DNA of 64,000 bases from CALINF01 sp039980455 (lineage in GTDB: Bacteria > Pseudomonadota > Gammaproteobacteria > Pseudomonadales > Halieaceae): NCBI GenBank assembly GCA_039980455.1, contig JBDXCG010000003.1, forward strand, positions 1,178,001 to 1,242,000, given 5' to 3'. This document shows, piece by piece, positions 1 to 8,741 of this stretch (the first letter of the stretch is position 1; each line of letters starts with the position of its first letter). The position numbers were made by a program, and so were the translations under genes. The notes beneath the pieces are model-generated. The model was given only the letters and a program-made list of their open reading frames with translations, was not told the origin of the DNA and made no database searches.

Positions 1-1164
1 CTCAACGATAGTACCGTTGGCAGTACCTCCGCCTTCGCAGATGGCCAGCAGACCATAACGTTTGCCGGTGCGCTCTAACTCGTGCACCAGCGTTGTCATA
101 AGCTTGGCGCCAGTGCCGCCCAGCGGGTGACCCAAAGCCTGCGCACCACCATTTACATTGAGCTTTTCGATGTCAGCACCAAGTGCCTTGGCCCACGACA
201 ACGGCACCGAACCAAACGCCTCATTCACCTCAAACAAGTCGATATCGTCCAGACTCATGCCGGCTTTTTCCAGCACCTTGCGCGTAGCCGGTATCGGACC
301 TTCCAGCATAATCACGGGGTCTGAACCAATAACGCTCATGGCAACAATGCGTGCCATGGGCTTGAGCCCCAGCCGCTTGCAGGTGGCACCGTTAGCGATC
401 ATCACTGCTGATGCACCATCACATATCTGCGACGCATTGGCCGCTGTAAGAACGCCGCCTTCGGCCATAGGCTGCAGGCCTGAAATTGCACCGAGTGTGG
501 CATCCAATCGAACGCCCTCGTCCTGCGTATGCTGCTCTTGCGTGCCGTCTTCCAGCTCGATCTCTATGGGTGTGATCTCGCGGTCGAAGCGACCTTCATC
601 GATAGCCTGCTTAGCCTTCAGATGGCTAGCCAACGCGAATTCGTTCAGTTCATCTGAGGTCAGCTCATATTTCTTAACGAGCATCTCGGCACCGGCAAAC
701 TGATTAAACTGTACACCGGGATAGCGCTCTCCGATTTTCTTACCGTAGGGAACACCATGGTCCGCCTTCATACCGTCAATTATGCTCGCACCAATCGGCA
801 CCTGACTCATGCTTTCCACGCCACCCGCAATCACCAGGTCTTGGGTGCCCGATAGCACTCCCTGAGCCGCAAAATGGATAGCCTGTTGGCCAGAGCCGCA
901 CTGACGGTCAACCGACGTGCCCGGTACGACTTCCCCTAGTACCGAGGATAGGCACACGTTGCGGCCGATATTGCCAGACTGAGCACCCACCTGAGAAACA
1001 CAGCCGAATATCAGGTCGTCAATTTCTTCTACAGCAACACCCGTGCGTTCAACCAGGGCATCAACCACTGCTGCGCCAAGGTCTATTGGGTGAATGTTTG
1101 AGAGGCGACCGTTTTTGCGCCCACCGGCGCTGCGTACTGCTCCGACAATATATGCGTCTGTCAT
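1..1164 (-). CDS. Acetyl-CoA C-acyltransferase (thiolase), 3' end cut by window
   Basis: The gene encodes a thiolase, which cleaves 3-ketoacyl-CoA with CoA or condenses acyl-CoAs in beta-oxidation. The 388 codons present are in frame to base 1, so only the last few residues lie outside. The nucleophilic Cys89 sits in SVDRQCGSGQQ. The second site is the GHPLGGTGA histidine motif, followed by a C-terminal CEGGG motif carrying the catalytic cysteine. The ATG at 1164 has GGAG about 9 bases upstream. Length and the spacing of all three catalytic motifs match the FadA/PhaA family. Which chain length or direction it favours cannot be read from the sequence. No partner FadB-type gene is adjacent in this window. 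Confidence 0.95.
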   Translation of the reverse strand, partial: MTDAYIVGAVRSAGGRKNGRLSNIHPIDLGAAVVDALVERTGVAVEEIDDLIFGCVSQVGAQSGNIGRNVCLSSVLGEVVPGTSVDRQCGSGQQAIHFAAQGVLSGTQDLVIAGGVESMSQVPIGASIIDGMKADHGVPYGKKIGERYPGVQFNQFAGAEMLVKKYELTSDELNEFALASHLKAKQAIDEGRFDREITPIEIELEDGTQEQHTQDEGVRLDATLGAISGLQPMAEGGVLTAANASQICDGASAVMIANGATCKRLGLKPMARIVAMSVIGSDPVIMLEGPIPATRKVLEKAGMSLDDIDLFEVNEAFGSVPLSWAKALGADIEKLNVNGGAQALGHPLGGTGAKLMTTLVHELERTGKRYGLLAICEGGGTANGTIVE

Positions 1165-1240
1165 TGGGTAATTTCTCCGTCCAGCATGAATGAGCGCTGA
1201 CGGTGTCCCGACAGCGGGCAACTAGACTATTACAAAGTGA

Positions 1241-1258
1241 GGGGGTTGTAGAACCCCC
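1241..1258 (-). terminator. Stem-loop after the decarboxylase gene
   Basis: GGGGGTT and AACCCCC form a perfect 7-bp stem around a 4-base loop, 14 bases beyond the decarboxylase stop codon on the minus strand. There is no clean T-run after it, so it is only a possible terminator or mRNA 3' end stabiliser. Confidence 0.4.
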
Positions 1259-1271
1259 CGCAGAAGAGAAA

Positions 1272-3200
1272 TTAGCTCGAGGATGAGGGCTGATTGATGT
1301 CGCTCTGAACAATGCGAAGACAGGGCTCGTCACCTTGATGCACCATTCCGTGGATCTCAATACCGCTATTGCTGCGATATAGATCGAGCAAAAAGCGTGC
1401 AATGTTCTCTGAAATCACTTGGCCTGGCACCAGTACGGGAATGCCAGGTGGGTAAGGCACAACTTGATCGGCACTCAATGCGCCAATAAGCGTCTGATTT
1501 AATTCGTGCTGCTCACCCGTTAAGGGTACATTGTGGGCCGGGCCGAAGTACGCCTTACGAGGCAGCATCGCTATGTCGCTAAGCGCTGGCAAGGATGATA
1601 CCCGTCGCCGCGTGCTTTCACGCACACCCGGCGCACTGGCAGCCAGCTTCTGCATTGCGCTAATAAAGCGCATGACTTTACTCTCTGTCGTTCCAAGGGT
1701 TACCAACACCGATATCGTGTTGTGCGTCACTTTCTCTACTTGAATACCAAAACCCTCAAACAGATCTAGCTGCATCTGCCTCGCACTGTAGCCTGAGGCC
1801 GAGACGTCGATACTCAGCTTGGTTGGATCTATTCGAATGTTGTCATCTGCTAACTCCTGGGGCAGCATGTCGGCCAGTGTCAGCACCCGGAACACGCTGG
1901 TGGCATCAATCGCTGCGCGCACCCTGCCGGCTATATCGATACAGCGTTCAAGTTGAGCAAAGCCTTCCATACTCATCTGCTTACGTGCCACATCCAGGCT
2001 GGCAATCATGGCGTACTGCGGGCTCGTTGATGTGTGCATGTTCAAATTTTCACGAAAACGGTGTTCGTCAAAATCGGGATCGTTAACGTGAATCATGCTG
2101 GCCTGTGAGAACGCCGACAACATTTTGTGGGTACTCTGGGTCACGTAATCCGCGCCGCTCTCGAGCGCATTGGGCCGCAATGCGGGATGAAAACGACCAT
2201 GCGCGTACCAGGCCTCATCGATTAAAACCTTGAGTCCACGCTCATGGGCGTATGCAATGATGGGCTCTAAATCGTAGTAAAAACCGTCGTAGGTGCACGA
2301 TGTCAACGTGAGCAGTTTCGCGTCGGGGTTGGCATCAATAGCGGCAATAATTCGGTCCTTGGGCACAGGGCCGTAGAATCCGTAATCTGCTTTCAGACTC
2401 GCTTCAAGATAGATCGGTTCAACACCAAACAGAATCACGGCGTGATGGATCGACTTATGACAGGCCTGATCGAGAATCATCTTGCCACCCGCGCCCAGCA
2501 GATGTTGGATAATCACCTTGTTGGCCGTGGAGGTACCATTGGTTACAAAAAAAGTATTACTTGCACCAAATGCACGAGCAGCGAGATCCTGAGACTCTTG
2601 GATCACACTGTGAGGTTCCAGGAGCGAGTCAAGCACCTGCACAGACACTGAAAGATCCGTATTAAAAATGTGTTCGCCCATCAGTTCGTAGAAATCAGCC
2701 ACCCAGGGGCTATCACGCAGGCTGTCTCCGCCAGAGTGCCCCGGCGTATGCCAGGCATCTTTGGCGCTGAACACGTAGTCACGCAATGTATCAGCAAAGG
2801 GGGTACGCGCTCTGCGCTCGATGGCAGTCTGTACCTGACGCAGCAGATGGCTGGCCTTTTCGTCCTCCCGGTCGAGCAGTTCAACCGGCAGTTCGGGCAC
2901 CACGGTGTCGCGAGGAACAGCCAGAAAAAGATCGAGCTCGCTGCGCAAACCCTTAATTGTGAGCACCAGGTCACTGGTATTGTCTATGGTGACACCGTCG
3001 AGGATCACCGCCTGCAGCAACCCATCGGAGGCTACCTGCTGCAGAACCTGCTGTTCTGACGCGGCTCCGTAGAAGTGCAGTATCGACACTGCCTGATCAC
3101 CCGGTTGCTTTGCCACAGCGTCATTGAGCGCATTAACCCAACGCGTGCACACTGCTTCATCACCCGCCACAACGGCAATGTGACTCACTATTTTTGACAT
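1272..3200 (-). CDS. Orn/Lys/Arg decarboxylase, PLP-dependent
   Basis: This is a fold-type I PLP decarboxylase of the Orn/Lys/Arg group, which makes a polyamine or diamine by decarboxylating a basic amino acid. An N-terminal response-regulator-like wing covers roughly residues 1-130. The major PLP domain follows, with the cofactor lysine at about residue 359 in STHKM and the PLP-ring aspartate in DEAWYAH. The C-terminal domain carries YPPGIPVLVPG. At about 642 residues it is shorter than the inducible enterobacterial enzymes (about 710-755). The ATG at 3200 is preferred over an in-frame GTG at 3209 because AGGTGGGG lies just upstream of the ATG. The substrate among Orn, Lys and Arg cannot be decided. 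A divergent Lrp/AsnC gene is the likely regulator. Confidence 0.9.
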   Translation of the reverse strand: MSKIVSHIAVVAGDEAVCTRWVNALNDAVAKQPGDQAVSILHFYGAASEQQVLQQVASDGLLQAVILDGVTIDNTSDLVLTIKGLRSELDLFLAVPRDTVVPELPVELLDREDEKASHLLRQVQTAIERRARTPFADTLRDYVFSAKDAWHTPGHSGGDSLRDSPWVADFYELMGEHIFNTDLSVSVQVLDSLLEPHSVIQESQDLAARAFGASNTFFVTNGTSTANKVIIQHLLGAGGKMILDQACHKSIHHAVILFGVEPIYLEASLKADYGFYGPVPKDRIIAAIDANPDAKLLTLTSCTYDGFYYDLEPIIAYAHERGLKVLIDEAWYAHGRFHPALRPNALESGADYVTQSTHKMLSAFSQASMIHVNDPDFDEHRFRENLNMHTSTSPQYAMIASLDVARKQMSMEGFAQLERCIDIAGRVRAAIDATSVFRVLTLADMLPQELADDNIRIDPTKLSIDVSASGYSARQMQLDLFEGFGIQVEKVTHNTISVLVTLGTTESKVMRFISAMQKLAASAPGVRESTRRRVSSLPALSDIAMLPRKAYFGPAHNVPLTGEQHELNQTLIGALSADQVVPYPPGIPVLVPGQVISENIARFLLDLYRSNSGIEIHGMVHQGDEPCLRIVQSDINQPSSSS

Positions 3201-3322
3201 TGTCCCCACCTGCTCACTATCCCGCCTGCTGCGGCATTTGCCGCGTGCGGTGTTCTAGCCGCTAGTGTACAGCCGTCCAGCGGCAATCTGAATGGATAAT
3301 CTAACGGATTGGAGTATCATAG

Positions 3323-3337
3323 CCGTCAAATTGACGG
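3323..3337. promoter_or_regulatory. Inverted repeat, probable Lrp/AsnC operator
   Basis: CCGTCAA-A-TTGACGG is a perfect 7-bp inverted repeat with a one-base centre, 13 bases before the regulator ATG and between two divergent genes. Lrp/AsnC proteins bind such short palindromes and often repress themselves. The assignment is by position and symmetry only. Confidence 0.5.
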
Positions 3338-3350
3338 ACGGGCCGCCACT

Positions 3351-3785
3351 ATGGACAACCTCGACATAACAGACACTCGCCTGCTGGCATTGCTACGCCA
3401 AAACAGCCGATCACCCACCAGCGCTTTGGCTCGCGAGCTGGGTATCTCGCGCAGCACTGTTCAGGATCGACTACGCCGCCTTGAGAGGCGCAATATCATT
3501 GAGGGCTACACGATTCGCTACAGCCCGGGCTTCAGCGAGAGACAGATCAGCGCGCATGTCATGATTCAGGTCAATCCCAAACATGGGCCAAAGATAGTGG
3601 ATGCGCTATCGGAGATTGCAGCTGTGCGAACACTGCAAACTGTTAGCGGGGTTTACGACCTCGTCACGACGTTGGAGACGGCGACAACAGGAACGATGGA
3701 TCAGGTGCTGGATGAGATCGGACAACTACAGGGGGTGGAGAAAACCACGACATCCATCGTGCTATCCACAAAGCTAAGCCGTTAG
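3351..3785 (+). CDS. Lrp/AsnC family transcriptional regulator
   Basis: The protein is 144 residues, the normal Lrp/AsnC length. The first 60 residues form the winged helix-turn-helix, with TDTRLLALLRQNSRSP and the recognition helix GISRSTVQDRLRRLE. The rest is the RAM/AsnC ligand and oligomerisation domain. The ATG at 3351 is chosen over upstream in-frame codons because it places the domain at the usual distance from the N-terminus. The gene is divergent from the Orn/Lys/Arg decarboxylase, and a perfect inverted repeat sits in the shared region. An amino acid signal controlling the decarboxylase and the regulator itself is the natural inference. The effector is unknown. Confidence 0.9.
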   Translation: MDNLDITDTRLLALLRQNSRSPTSALARELGISRSTVQDRLRRLERRNIIEGYTIRYSPGFSERQISAHVMIQVNPKHGPKIVDALSEIAAVRTLQTVSGVYDLVTTLETATTGTMDQVLDEIGQLQGVEKTTTSIVLSTKLSR

Positions 3786-3787
3786 CC

Positions 3788-4528
3788 TCAGGCGTACGCC
3801 TCTGGATCCAAACGGTGCATTTCAGACTCAATCCAGGCTTCTATCTCTTCCATCATTTCTTGCGGTTCACGTCCGATGGCGCTTATCGGCTTGCCGATAG
3901 ACACATCGATAGTGCCCGGGATAAAGCGAAAAGAGCGCCTCGGCCAACACCGCGCCGAGGTAACTGCGATGGGTATCACCTGCGCATCTGTCGCTACCGC
4001 CAAACGGGTCGCGCCAGCCTTGTAAGCGCCCTTCTTGCCGCGTTCTATCCGCGTACCCTCGGGGAACATAATTACCCACTTGCCGCGATCCATCAGTACC
4101 TTGCCCTGCTCCGCCACTTTGGCCCAAGCCTCAGAGCGCTTGCTGCGATCGATATGAATCATACCCAATCGGCCTATCGACCAACCGAACACAGGAATAC
4201 GCAGTAACTCCTGTTTAAAAACATACGCCAGCGCGTGCGGTGTCATGCTGGGAAAGTAGAAGGTTTCCCAGGTTGACTGATGCTTGGGACAGAGAATGAC
4301 GCGCTGCATATCGGAACGGGAAGGCAGGTTTTCCTCGCCCTGCACACGATACTTAACACCACCAATAATCCGCGTGGCACTGATTGAAAGACGCAGCCAG
4401 GGCGCGGCAAACCACCACCAAAGCTTATCGTCCCGCAAGAATAAGGAGCAAAAAACCAACAATAGCCCGAACGGAATGATCGATATCGCGATCCACGCGA
4501 ATACCAAAATTGATCGGATTGCGTTCAC
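3788..4528 (-). CDS. 1-acyl-sn-glycerol-3-phosphate acyltransferase (PlsC family)
   Basis: This is a membrane-associated acyltransferase that adds the second acyl chain to lysophosphatidic acid or a related lysophospholipid. An N-terminal hydrophobic segment (about residues 6-30) is followed by the active-site block KHQSTWE, which is HX4E rather than the usual HX4D. The phosphate-binding motif FPEGTR follows, then the basic stretch RGKKGAYKAG and the VIPIAV block. Its 246 residues are typical for the family. The start overlaps the end of the upstream esterase gene by 4 bases (ATGA), indicating translational coupling. The paired esterase suggests a joint role in lipid acyl turnover. Confidence 0.88.
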   Translation of the reverse strand: MNAIRSILVFAWIAISIIPFGLLLVFCSLFLRDDKLWWWFAAPWLRLSISATRIIGGVKYRVQGEENLPSRSDMQRVILCPKHQSTWETFYFPSMTPHALAYVFKQELLRIPVFGWSIGRLGMIHIDRSKRSEAWAKVAEQGKVLMDRGKWVIMFPEGTRIERGKKGAYKAGATRLAVATDAQVIPIAVTSARCWPRRSFRFIPGTIDVSIGKPISAIGREPQEMMEEIEAWIESEMHRLDPEAYA

Positions 4529-5598
4529 GCTGCGCTCTCTCCCGCTAGATTCCCACTCGCACTGTCGACAAACTCCGCAATATTAGCAAATGCTTCCTCT
4601 GCCTCAGGCAACTCGGGATTGAAGATGGGCCAAACGTGGACCATGTGAGGCCAGCTTTGGAGCTCTACCGGCGAACCGGCGGCCTGAGCCTTTGTTACAT
4701 AACGGTAGGCGTCATCGAACAACATTTCCTGCTCACTCACCAGAACCAGAATAGGAGGCAAGCCTGATAGATCTCCGCGCAGCGGCGATACGAGGGGGTC
4801 AGATGGACGCATGCGCGAAGAGACCCAGGTGCCCCACCACAGCACCAACTTCGGCACCTTCGAGAGCGACCCAAAAGCCGGCCCCAACATCGGATCAGTG
4901 GGAATATTCGCAAACAGGCTGGGAGACGTCATGGTGACGTCGGTAGATGGCGAGAAAGCAATACTGGCATCGGCTAGGCGTAGACCTTGATCTCTAGCCC
5001 AGGCCAGCGTGACCAGCGTTAAACTGCCACCGGCAGAGTCTCCACCAACCGACAGGAAGTCGAGCTCTTCCTTGCCAGCGGGTCCGTTGTCGAGGATCCA
5101 GCGATAGGCATTTTGACAATCAAAGATGCCAGCCATGCGCCGATACTCAGGCATCAAGCGATAATCCAACGAGAAAACGGCCGCGTTCAAATCAACTGAG
5201 AGGCGATTAGTGATCGCGCGATGACTCTTGGGGCTACCGGCGATCCAAGCTCCACCATGGATGTACAGGACCCGACGCCTAGCATCAGCTCCGGGGGCCA
5301 ATACCCATTCGCCCCTCACGCCACCATGGTCCACTGCTCTAAATTCACTCACAAATTCACGGTCGTCACTCATGGCGTCCATTAATTCCCGCATGGTTTT
5401 AACACGATCCTTGCGAGAACCGGCGTTGGCCGCTGAGGAAAACTCGCTAAGCGATGCAACAACCTCGTGGTGCTCGGCGCTGGGTTCACCCACAGTCTTA
5501 GGTGGATAGGGGGCATCCAAATAGCTCAGATCCTCTCCACGCAGATAGACATAGCTAAACACGATGGCTGCAGCGAGCAGTATGAGAAACCAGATCAT
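4525..5598 (-). CDS. Alpha/beta hydrolase, HSL-type esterase, membrane anchored
   Basis: This esterase/lipase belongs to the hormone-sensitive lipase group. Residues 1-20 form a single N-terminal hydrophobic helix that acts as an anchor or uncleaved signal. The oxyanion motif is YIHGGAW, the nucleophile elbow is GGDSAGGS, and the late catalytic aspartate and histidine fall near SEQEMLFDD and HMVHVWP. Length is 357 residues. Substrates are probably acyl esters of short to medium chain, which is inferred from family. It is upstream of, and overlaps by 4 bases, the PlsC-type acyltransferase gene, so the two are co-translated. Confidence 0.88.
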   Translation of the reverse strand: MIWFLILLAAAIVFSYVYLRGEDLSYLDAPYPPKTVGEPSAEHHEVVASLSEFSSAANAGSRKDRVKTMRELMDAMSDDREFVSEFRAVDHGGVRGEWVLAPGADARRRVLYIHGGAWIAGSPKSHRAITNRLSVDLNAAVFSLDYRLMPEYRRMAGIFDCQNAYRWILDNGPAGKEELDFLSVGGDSAGGSLTLVTLAWARDQGLRLADASIAFSPSTDVTMTSPSLFANIPTDPMLGPAFGSLSKVPKLVLWWGTWVSSRMRPSDPLVSPLRGDLSGLPPILVLVSEQEMLFDDAYRYVTKAQAAGSPVELQSWPHMVHVWPIFNPELPEAEEAFANIAEFVDSASGNLAGESAA

Positions 5599-5717
5599 GC
5601 AAAGTCCTTATGACAGAATTTGTTGCATTAAAACAGACAACGGGTGCCAGACAAAATCGGGGCAGCAGTTCCGCACAGATTTGGGTACCATGACTTTTTG
5701 ATCCAGAGGGACTAACC

Positions 5718-6680
5718 ATGCAAAAAAACCCTGCCGCAGGTCTGATTGACCTATCCAATGGCGCCTATGCGTGGCTAGCTCCTCAAGGCACCTGGGGCTG
5801 GAGTAACGCCGGCCTGGTAGTGGATGGTGAGGAGTCGATTCTCATCGATACACTGTTTGACCTGGACCTCACTCAAACCATGCTTAAGGCTATGCGCGAT
5901 GCACAGCCCTGCACAGCTAATATCAACACGCTGGTCAACACGCATGCCAATGGTGATCATTGCCACGGTAATGAACTGGTAACGGGAGCGGACATTATCG
6001 CTTCGAGTGCTTCGGCAGCAGAGATGGACGAACTGCCGCCAGAGGGACTAGCCGCTATCATGGATGCCGCCAAGACTATGGGGCCAGTTGGTGAGTATTT
6101 TATCCACTGTTTTGGCGCGTTCAATTTTCATGGCATTAACTACACACCGCCAACAAAAACCTTTGACGGTGAGCTACATATGCACGTGGGCGACAAACCC
6201 ATTCACATGATAGAGGTAGGCCCCGCGCACACACGCGGCGATGTACTCGTGCACTCCCCGGCTGACAAAACGGTCTTCACCGGAGACATATTATTTATCG
6301 AAGGTACGCCTCTTATTTGGGAAGGCCCCGTCGCGAACTGGATCAGCGCCTGCCGCAGAATCGAAAACATGGGTGTTGATCATATTGTGCCCGGACATGG
6401 ACCGATCACCGACAAGTCAGGTGTGCGTAAGGTTCGCCAGTACCTGGAGTACGTGAGAGACCAAGCAAAACTGCGCTACGACGCCGGCCTGAATGCCTGG
6501 GAGGCAGCGCAGGATATCGCCTTGTCGGAATATAGCGCGTGGTCGGAACCCGAGCGAATTGCCGTCAATGTAGACAGCCTCTATCGAGAATTTGCAAATG
6601 ACGATACGCGCACAGATGTTGTAGAACTGTTCAGGCGGATGGGTGAACTGGCCGGCTTCAAACCGCGGGTAGATAGCTAA
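5718..6680 (+). CDS. Metallo-beta-lactamase-fold hydrolase
   Basis: The MBL fold is shown by five motif regions: the N-terminal strand block, THANGDHCHGN, the GPAHTRGD histidine, FTGDILFIEG and VPGHGP. The first metal motif is HxNxDH instead of the classical HxHxDH, so one zinc ligand is an asparagine. THANGDH-type motifs occur in a large glyoxalase II-like MBL group, so this is a family trait rather than decay. The protein is 320 residues with no signal peptide. AGAGGG precedes the ATG. The downstream gene starts 10 bases later and is probably co-transcribed. The substrate is unknown. Confidence 0.85.
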   Translation: MQKNPAAGLIDLSNGAYAWLAPQGTWGWSNAGLVVDGEESILIDTLFDLDLTQTMLKAMRDAQPCTANINTLVNTHANGDHCHGNELVTGADIIASSASAAEMDELPPEGLAAIMDAAKTMGPVGEYFIHCFGAFNFHGINYTPPTKTFDGELHMHVGDKPIHMIEVGPAHTRGDVLVHSPADKTVFTGDILFIEGTPLIWEGPVANWISACRRIENMGVDHIVPGHGPITDKSGVRKVRQYLEYVRDQAKLRYDAGLNAWEAAQDIALSEYSAWSEPERIAVNVDSLYREFANDDTRTDVVELFRRMGELAGFKPRVDS

Positions 6681-6690
6681 TTATTACGCT

Positions 6691-7626
6691 ATGTTACGAC
6701 TGCTAGTCTTTGCTTTATCGACGTTGCTAATCGCCGCGGCCAGTGCGGCGCAAGACAATAGCCGAACCCACTTAATCACTAGAGATTCGCAAACCTTAGA
6801 ACTGAATATTTCGACCCAGTATAGCCAGGATTCAGCGAAAGAGATTGAGCAATGGATGGAGCATATCAGCGAGGCTCTATTCAACGTCTATGGCAAGTGG
6901 CCTCGCAATTATTGGCGCACAGTGGTAAATCCAGCCTCAGGCGCCTCAGCAGATCCGATCCCCTGGGCACAGGTTAATCGCGATACCATCGACCAAGTTA
7001 GCTTCTATACCCTCGCCGACCCTACCGCAGCACAACTGATAGAGAACTGGACCGGCTATCACGAACTCGCTCATCTACTAATCCCCTACCGCGGCTGGGG
7101 TGACAAATGGTTTAGCGAAGGATTGGCAAGCTACTATCAATGCATTCTGCAGGCACGTTCGGGTGTGATCTCAGAGCAACAAATGTGGCAAAAACTCTAC
7201 GACGGGTTTATGCGCGCGCAAGCCAACAACCAATTCAATGGCTCAACGCTCCACTCGGTAAGCAGCTCGCTTCGTCAAAATAAGGCATACATGCGTGTCT
7301 ATTGGAGCGGTGCCTGGTACTTTCTATCGGCTGACTTACGTCTCCGCCAGCAGTCCGGCGGCAAGCTCTCCCTGGATAATGCTCTGGCGATGTTAAACAA
7401 CTGCTGCGCCAACACACCCTTGTCCGTTCCAAACATGGTCGCTAGGCTCGACGAGATAAACGAGATAGTTCTCTTCGCACCATTGTATAAACAGGTGCGC
7501 AATACAACCGCGATGCCAGAGTTTGATCCTCTGCTGGCGAGTCTCGGTGTAAACGTTGTTAACGGCGAGGTAGTACTACAAGACGCGGGGCCCGGCGCAA
7601 AACTTAGGCGCACGTTTCTGAAGTAG
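6691..7626 (+). CDS. Secreted gluzincin-like protein with HELAH motif
   Basis: I do not recognise a named family. Residues 1-19 are a signal peptide (hydrophobic core, then AAASAAQ). HELAH at 124-128 matches the HExxH zinc motif. A third-ligand candidate, Glu143 in WFSEGLASYY, follows 14 residues after the second histidine. M1 aminopeptidases have HExxHx18E with a similar WLNEG block, so this looks like a short-spaced relative. The total of 311 residues is much smaller than an M1 enzyme. It begins 10 bases after the MBL-hydrolase gene, so the two likely share a transcript. A periplasmic or exported peptidase is the best guess. Confidence 0.75.
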   Translation: MLRLLVFALSTLLIAAASAAQDNSRTHLITRDSQTLELNISTQYSQDSAKEIEQWMEHISEALFNVYGKWPRNYWRTVVNPASGASADPIPWAQVNRDTIDQVSFYTLADPTAAQLIENWTGYHELAHLLIPYRGWGDKWFSEGLASYYQCILQARSGVISEQQMWQKLYDGFMRAQANNQFNGSTLHSVSSSLRQNKAYMRVYWSGAWYFLSADLRLRQQSGGKLSLDNALAMLNNCCANTPLSVPNMVARLDEINEIVLFAPLYKQVRNTTAMPEFDPLLASLGVNVVNGEVVLQDAGPGAKLRRTFLK

Positions 7627-7711
7627 GCATTCACCTGTTTTTGCCGAGGTAGCAGAGTATACTGGCACGTTGTACCTAAAAATTGAATGCTTCATCTAGA
7701 GCACTAGCGCT

Positions 7712-8047
7712 GTGAAAAAACCGGTTTCCAAGGAAGACATCCGCAAGGCAATGACGCAAGAAGTTGAGCAGTTTCTGCGCGATGGCGGAGAGGTGAATGC
7801 TATTCCCACAGGCTTGAGCGGGCACGACGCCATGACAAGCTCTCCCTTCACTAGTAAGCGTCTGTTTCTAGAGCCCTCGGGCACACGCACGCTTGTACCC
7901 GAAGTGGTTGCCTCGATCGAAGCGCGACGTAAGGACATGCTAAAGCGTACTCCTGCGCGCAAAAGGACACGCCTACCCACTCCGCGAAAAAAGGTTATCT
8001 ACGATGACTTTGGAGAACCTGTACGCAAGATCTGGGTTGAAGAGTAA
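7712..8047 (+). CDS. Small basic conserved-looking protein, GTG start
   Basis: The protein has 111 residues and begins at a GTG. It carries a block EVEQFLRDGGEVNAIPTGLSG near residues 12-32, then a basic middle (RRKDMLKRTPARKRTR) and an acidic end. The FLxxGGxVxxI pattern resembles the short motif in the RNA-polymerase-associated regulator SutA of Pseudomonas. That likeness is short and may be coincidental. There is no membrane segment or signal peptide. It lies between the HELAH protein and a strong terminator, and converges with the sortase substrate gene. Function unknown. Confidence 0.7.
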   Translation: MKKPVSKEDIRKAMTQEVEQFLRDGGEVNAIPTGLSGHDAMTSSPFTSKRLFLEPSGTRTLVPEVVASIEARRKDMLKRTPARKRTRLPTPRKKVIYDDFGEPVRKIWVEE

Positions 8048-8106
8048 GTCGGTTTAGATTTCTAAACGGGAAACCGGTTTGCTGTAACACCGCATAAAAT
8101 GCAGGC

Positions 8107-8131
8107 ACAAAAAAGGGGCCGAAGCCCCTTT
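8107..8131 (-). terminator. Rho-independent terminator of the sortase unit
   Basis: AAAGGGGC and GCCCCTTT form an 8-bp stem around a 4-base loop. Read on the minus strand the loop is TTCG inside C..G, an exceptionally stable tetraloop, and the stem runs into six or more T. It therefore terminates the minus-strand sortase-substrate transcript. It may also act on the convergent plus-strand gene. Confidence 0.88.
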
Positions 8132-8148
8132 GTTAAGCAGAGTGTGTC

Positions 8149-8730
8149 TTAGGACAGACGACGACGAACGCCGCTCAGCAGACCACCCAACGCGATGAAT
8201 GCACCGCCGGCCAGACCGATCAGGAACAGTGGGCTAGCTGTAGAAGGCATTTCAACTGCTGCCTCCTCAATCACTACCACGTCAGCTGTATCTACCCCAT
8301 CAGTATCTTCTACCGCCAAAGCGAAGCGATCTTCAGGAAGGTAAACATTCAACTGCTGACCACGCATCAAATCGCTGGCGCGATATGAGCGGCCACCAAT
8401 TTCAGCACGCCAAGTTGAAGGCAGAGTAATGCTGCGGCTGTCGCCTTTGCTTCCGTCTGTGTGCATAGTACGGAAGGTCATGCGGTTGCCACGTACTCGA
8501 ATGATTTCGATTGACGCTTTCGCGTACAATTGGCCATCTTTCTCATACACTGCCTGACAAGACATCGCGATGTCAGGATTAGCTGCCAGAACTTCTGCTG
8601 ACCAGTTCAGGTCTGCACAAGATGTTGGCGTGCCAATATCCATTCCTTCTGAGCTTGTATTCTGCGCGAACGCCTGTCCTGCGGACAGGGAAAGCGCCAT
8701 TCCCATTGCTAGTACCAGTTTCTTTTGCAT
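8149..8730 (-). CDS. Probable sortase substrate, secreted, MPSTAS sorting signal
   Basis: The protein is 193 residues. Residues 1-22 are a cleavable signal peptide ending AQAFAQ-like. A mature domain of about 135 residues contains two cysteines (38 and 58). The C-terminus has the three-part layout of a cell-wall sorting signal: MPSTAS at 161-166, a hydrophobic helix at about 168-187, and a basic RRR tail. Class D sortases are known to favour LPxTA(S), so only the first residue deviates. A perfect AGGAGG lies 7 bases before the ATG. It sits 11 bases downstream of the sortase gene and ends at a strong terminator. The mature domain is not one I recognise. Confidence 0.85.
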   Translation of the reverse strand: MQKKLVLAMGMALSLSAGQAFAQNTSSEGMDIGTPTSCADLNWSAEVLAANPDIAMSCQAVYEKDGQLYAKASIEIIRVRGNRMTFRTMHTDGSKGDSRSITLPSTWRAEIGGRSYRASDLMRGQQLNVYLPEDRFALAVEDTDGVDTADVVVIEEAAVEMPSTASPLFLIGLAGGAFIALGGLLSGVRRRLS

Positions 8731-8741
8731 GTCAATTCCTC

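Noticed and set aside
158..703. Long open frame on the strand opposite to the thiolase
   Set aside because: It lies entirely over the thiolase gene, whose motifs are intact, and its translation shows no domain or ribosome site.
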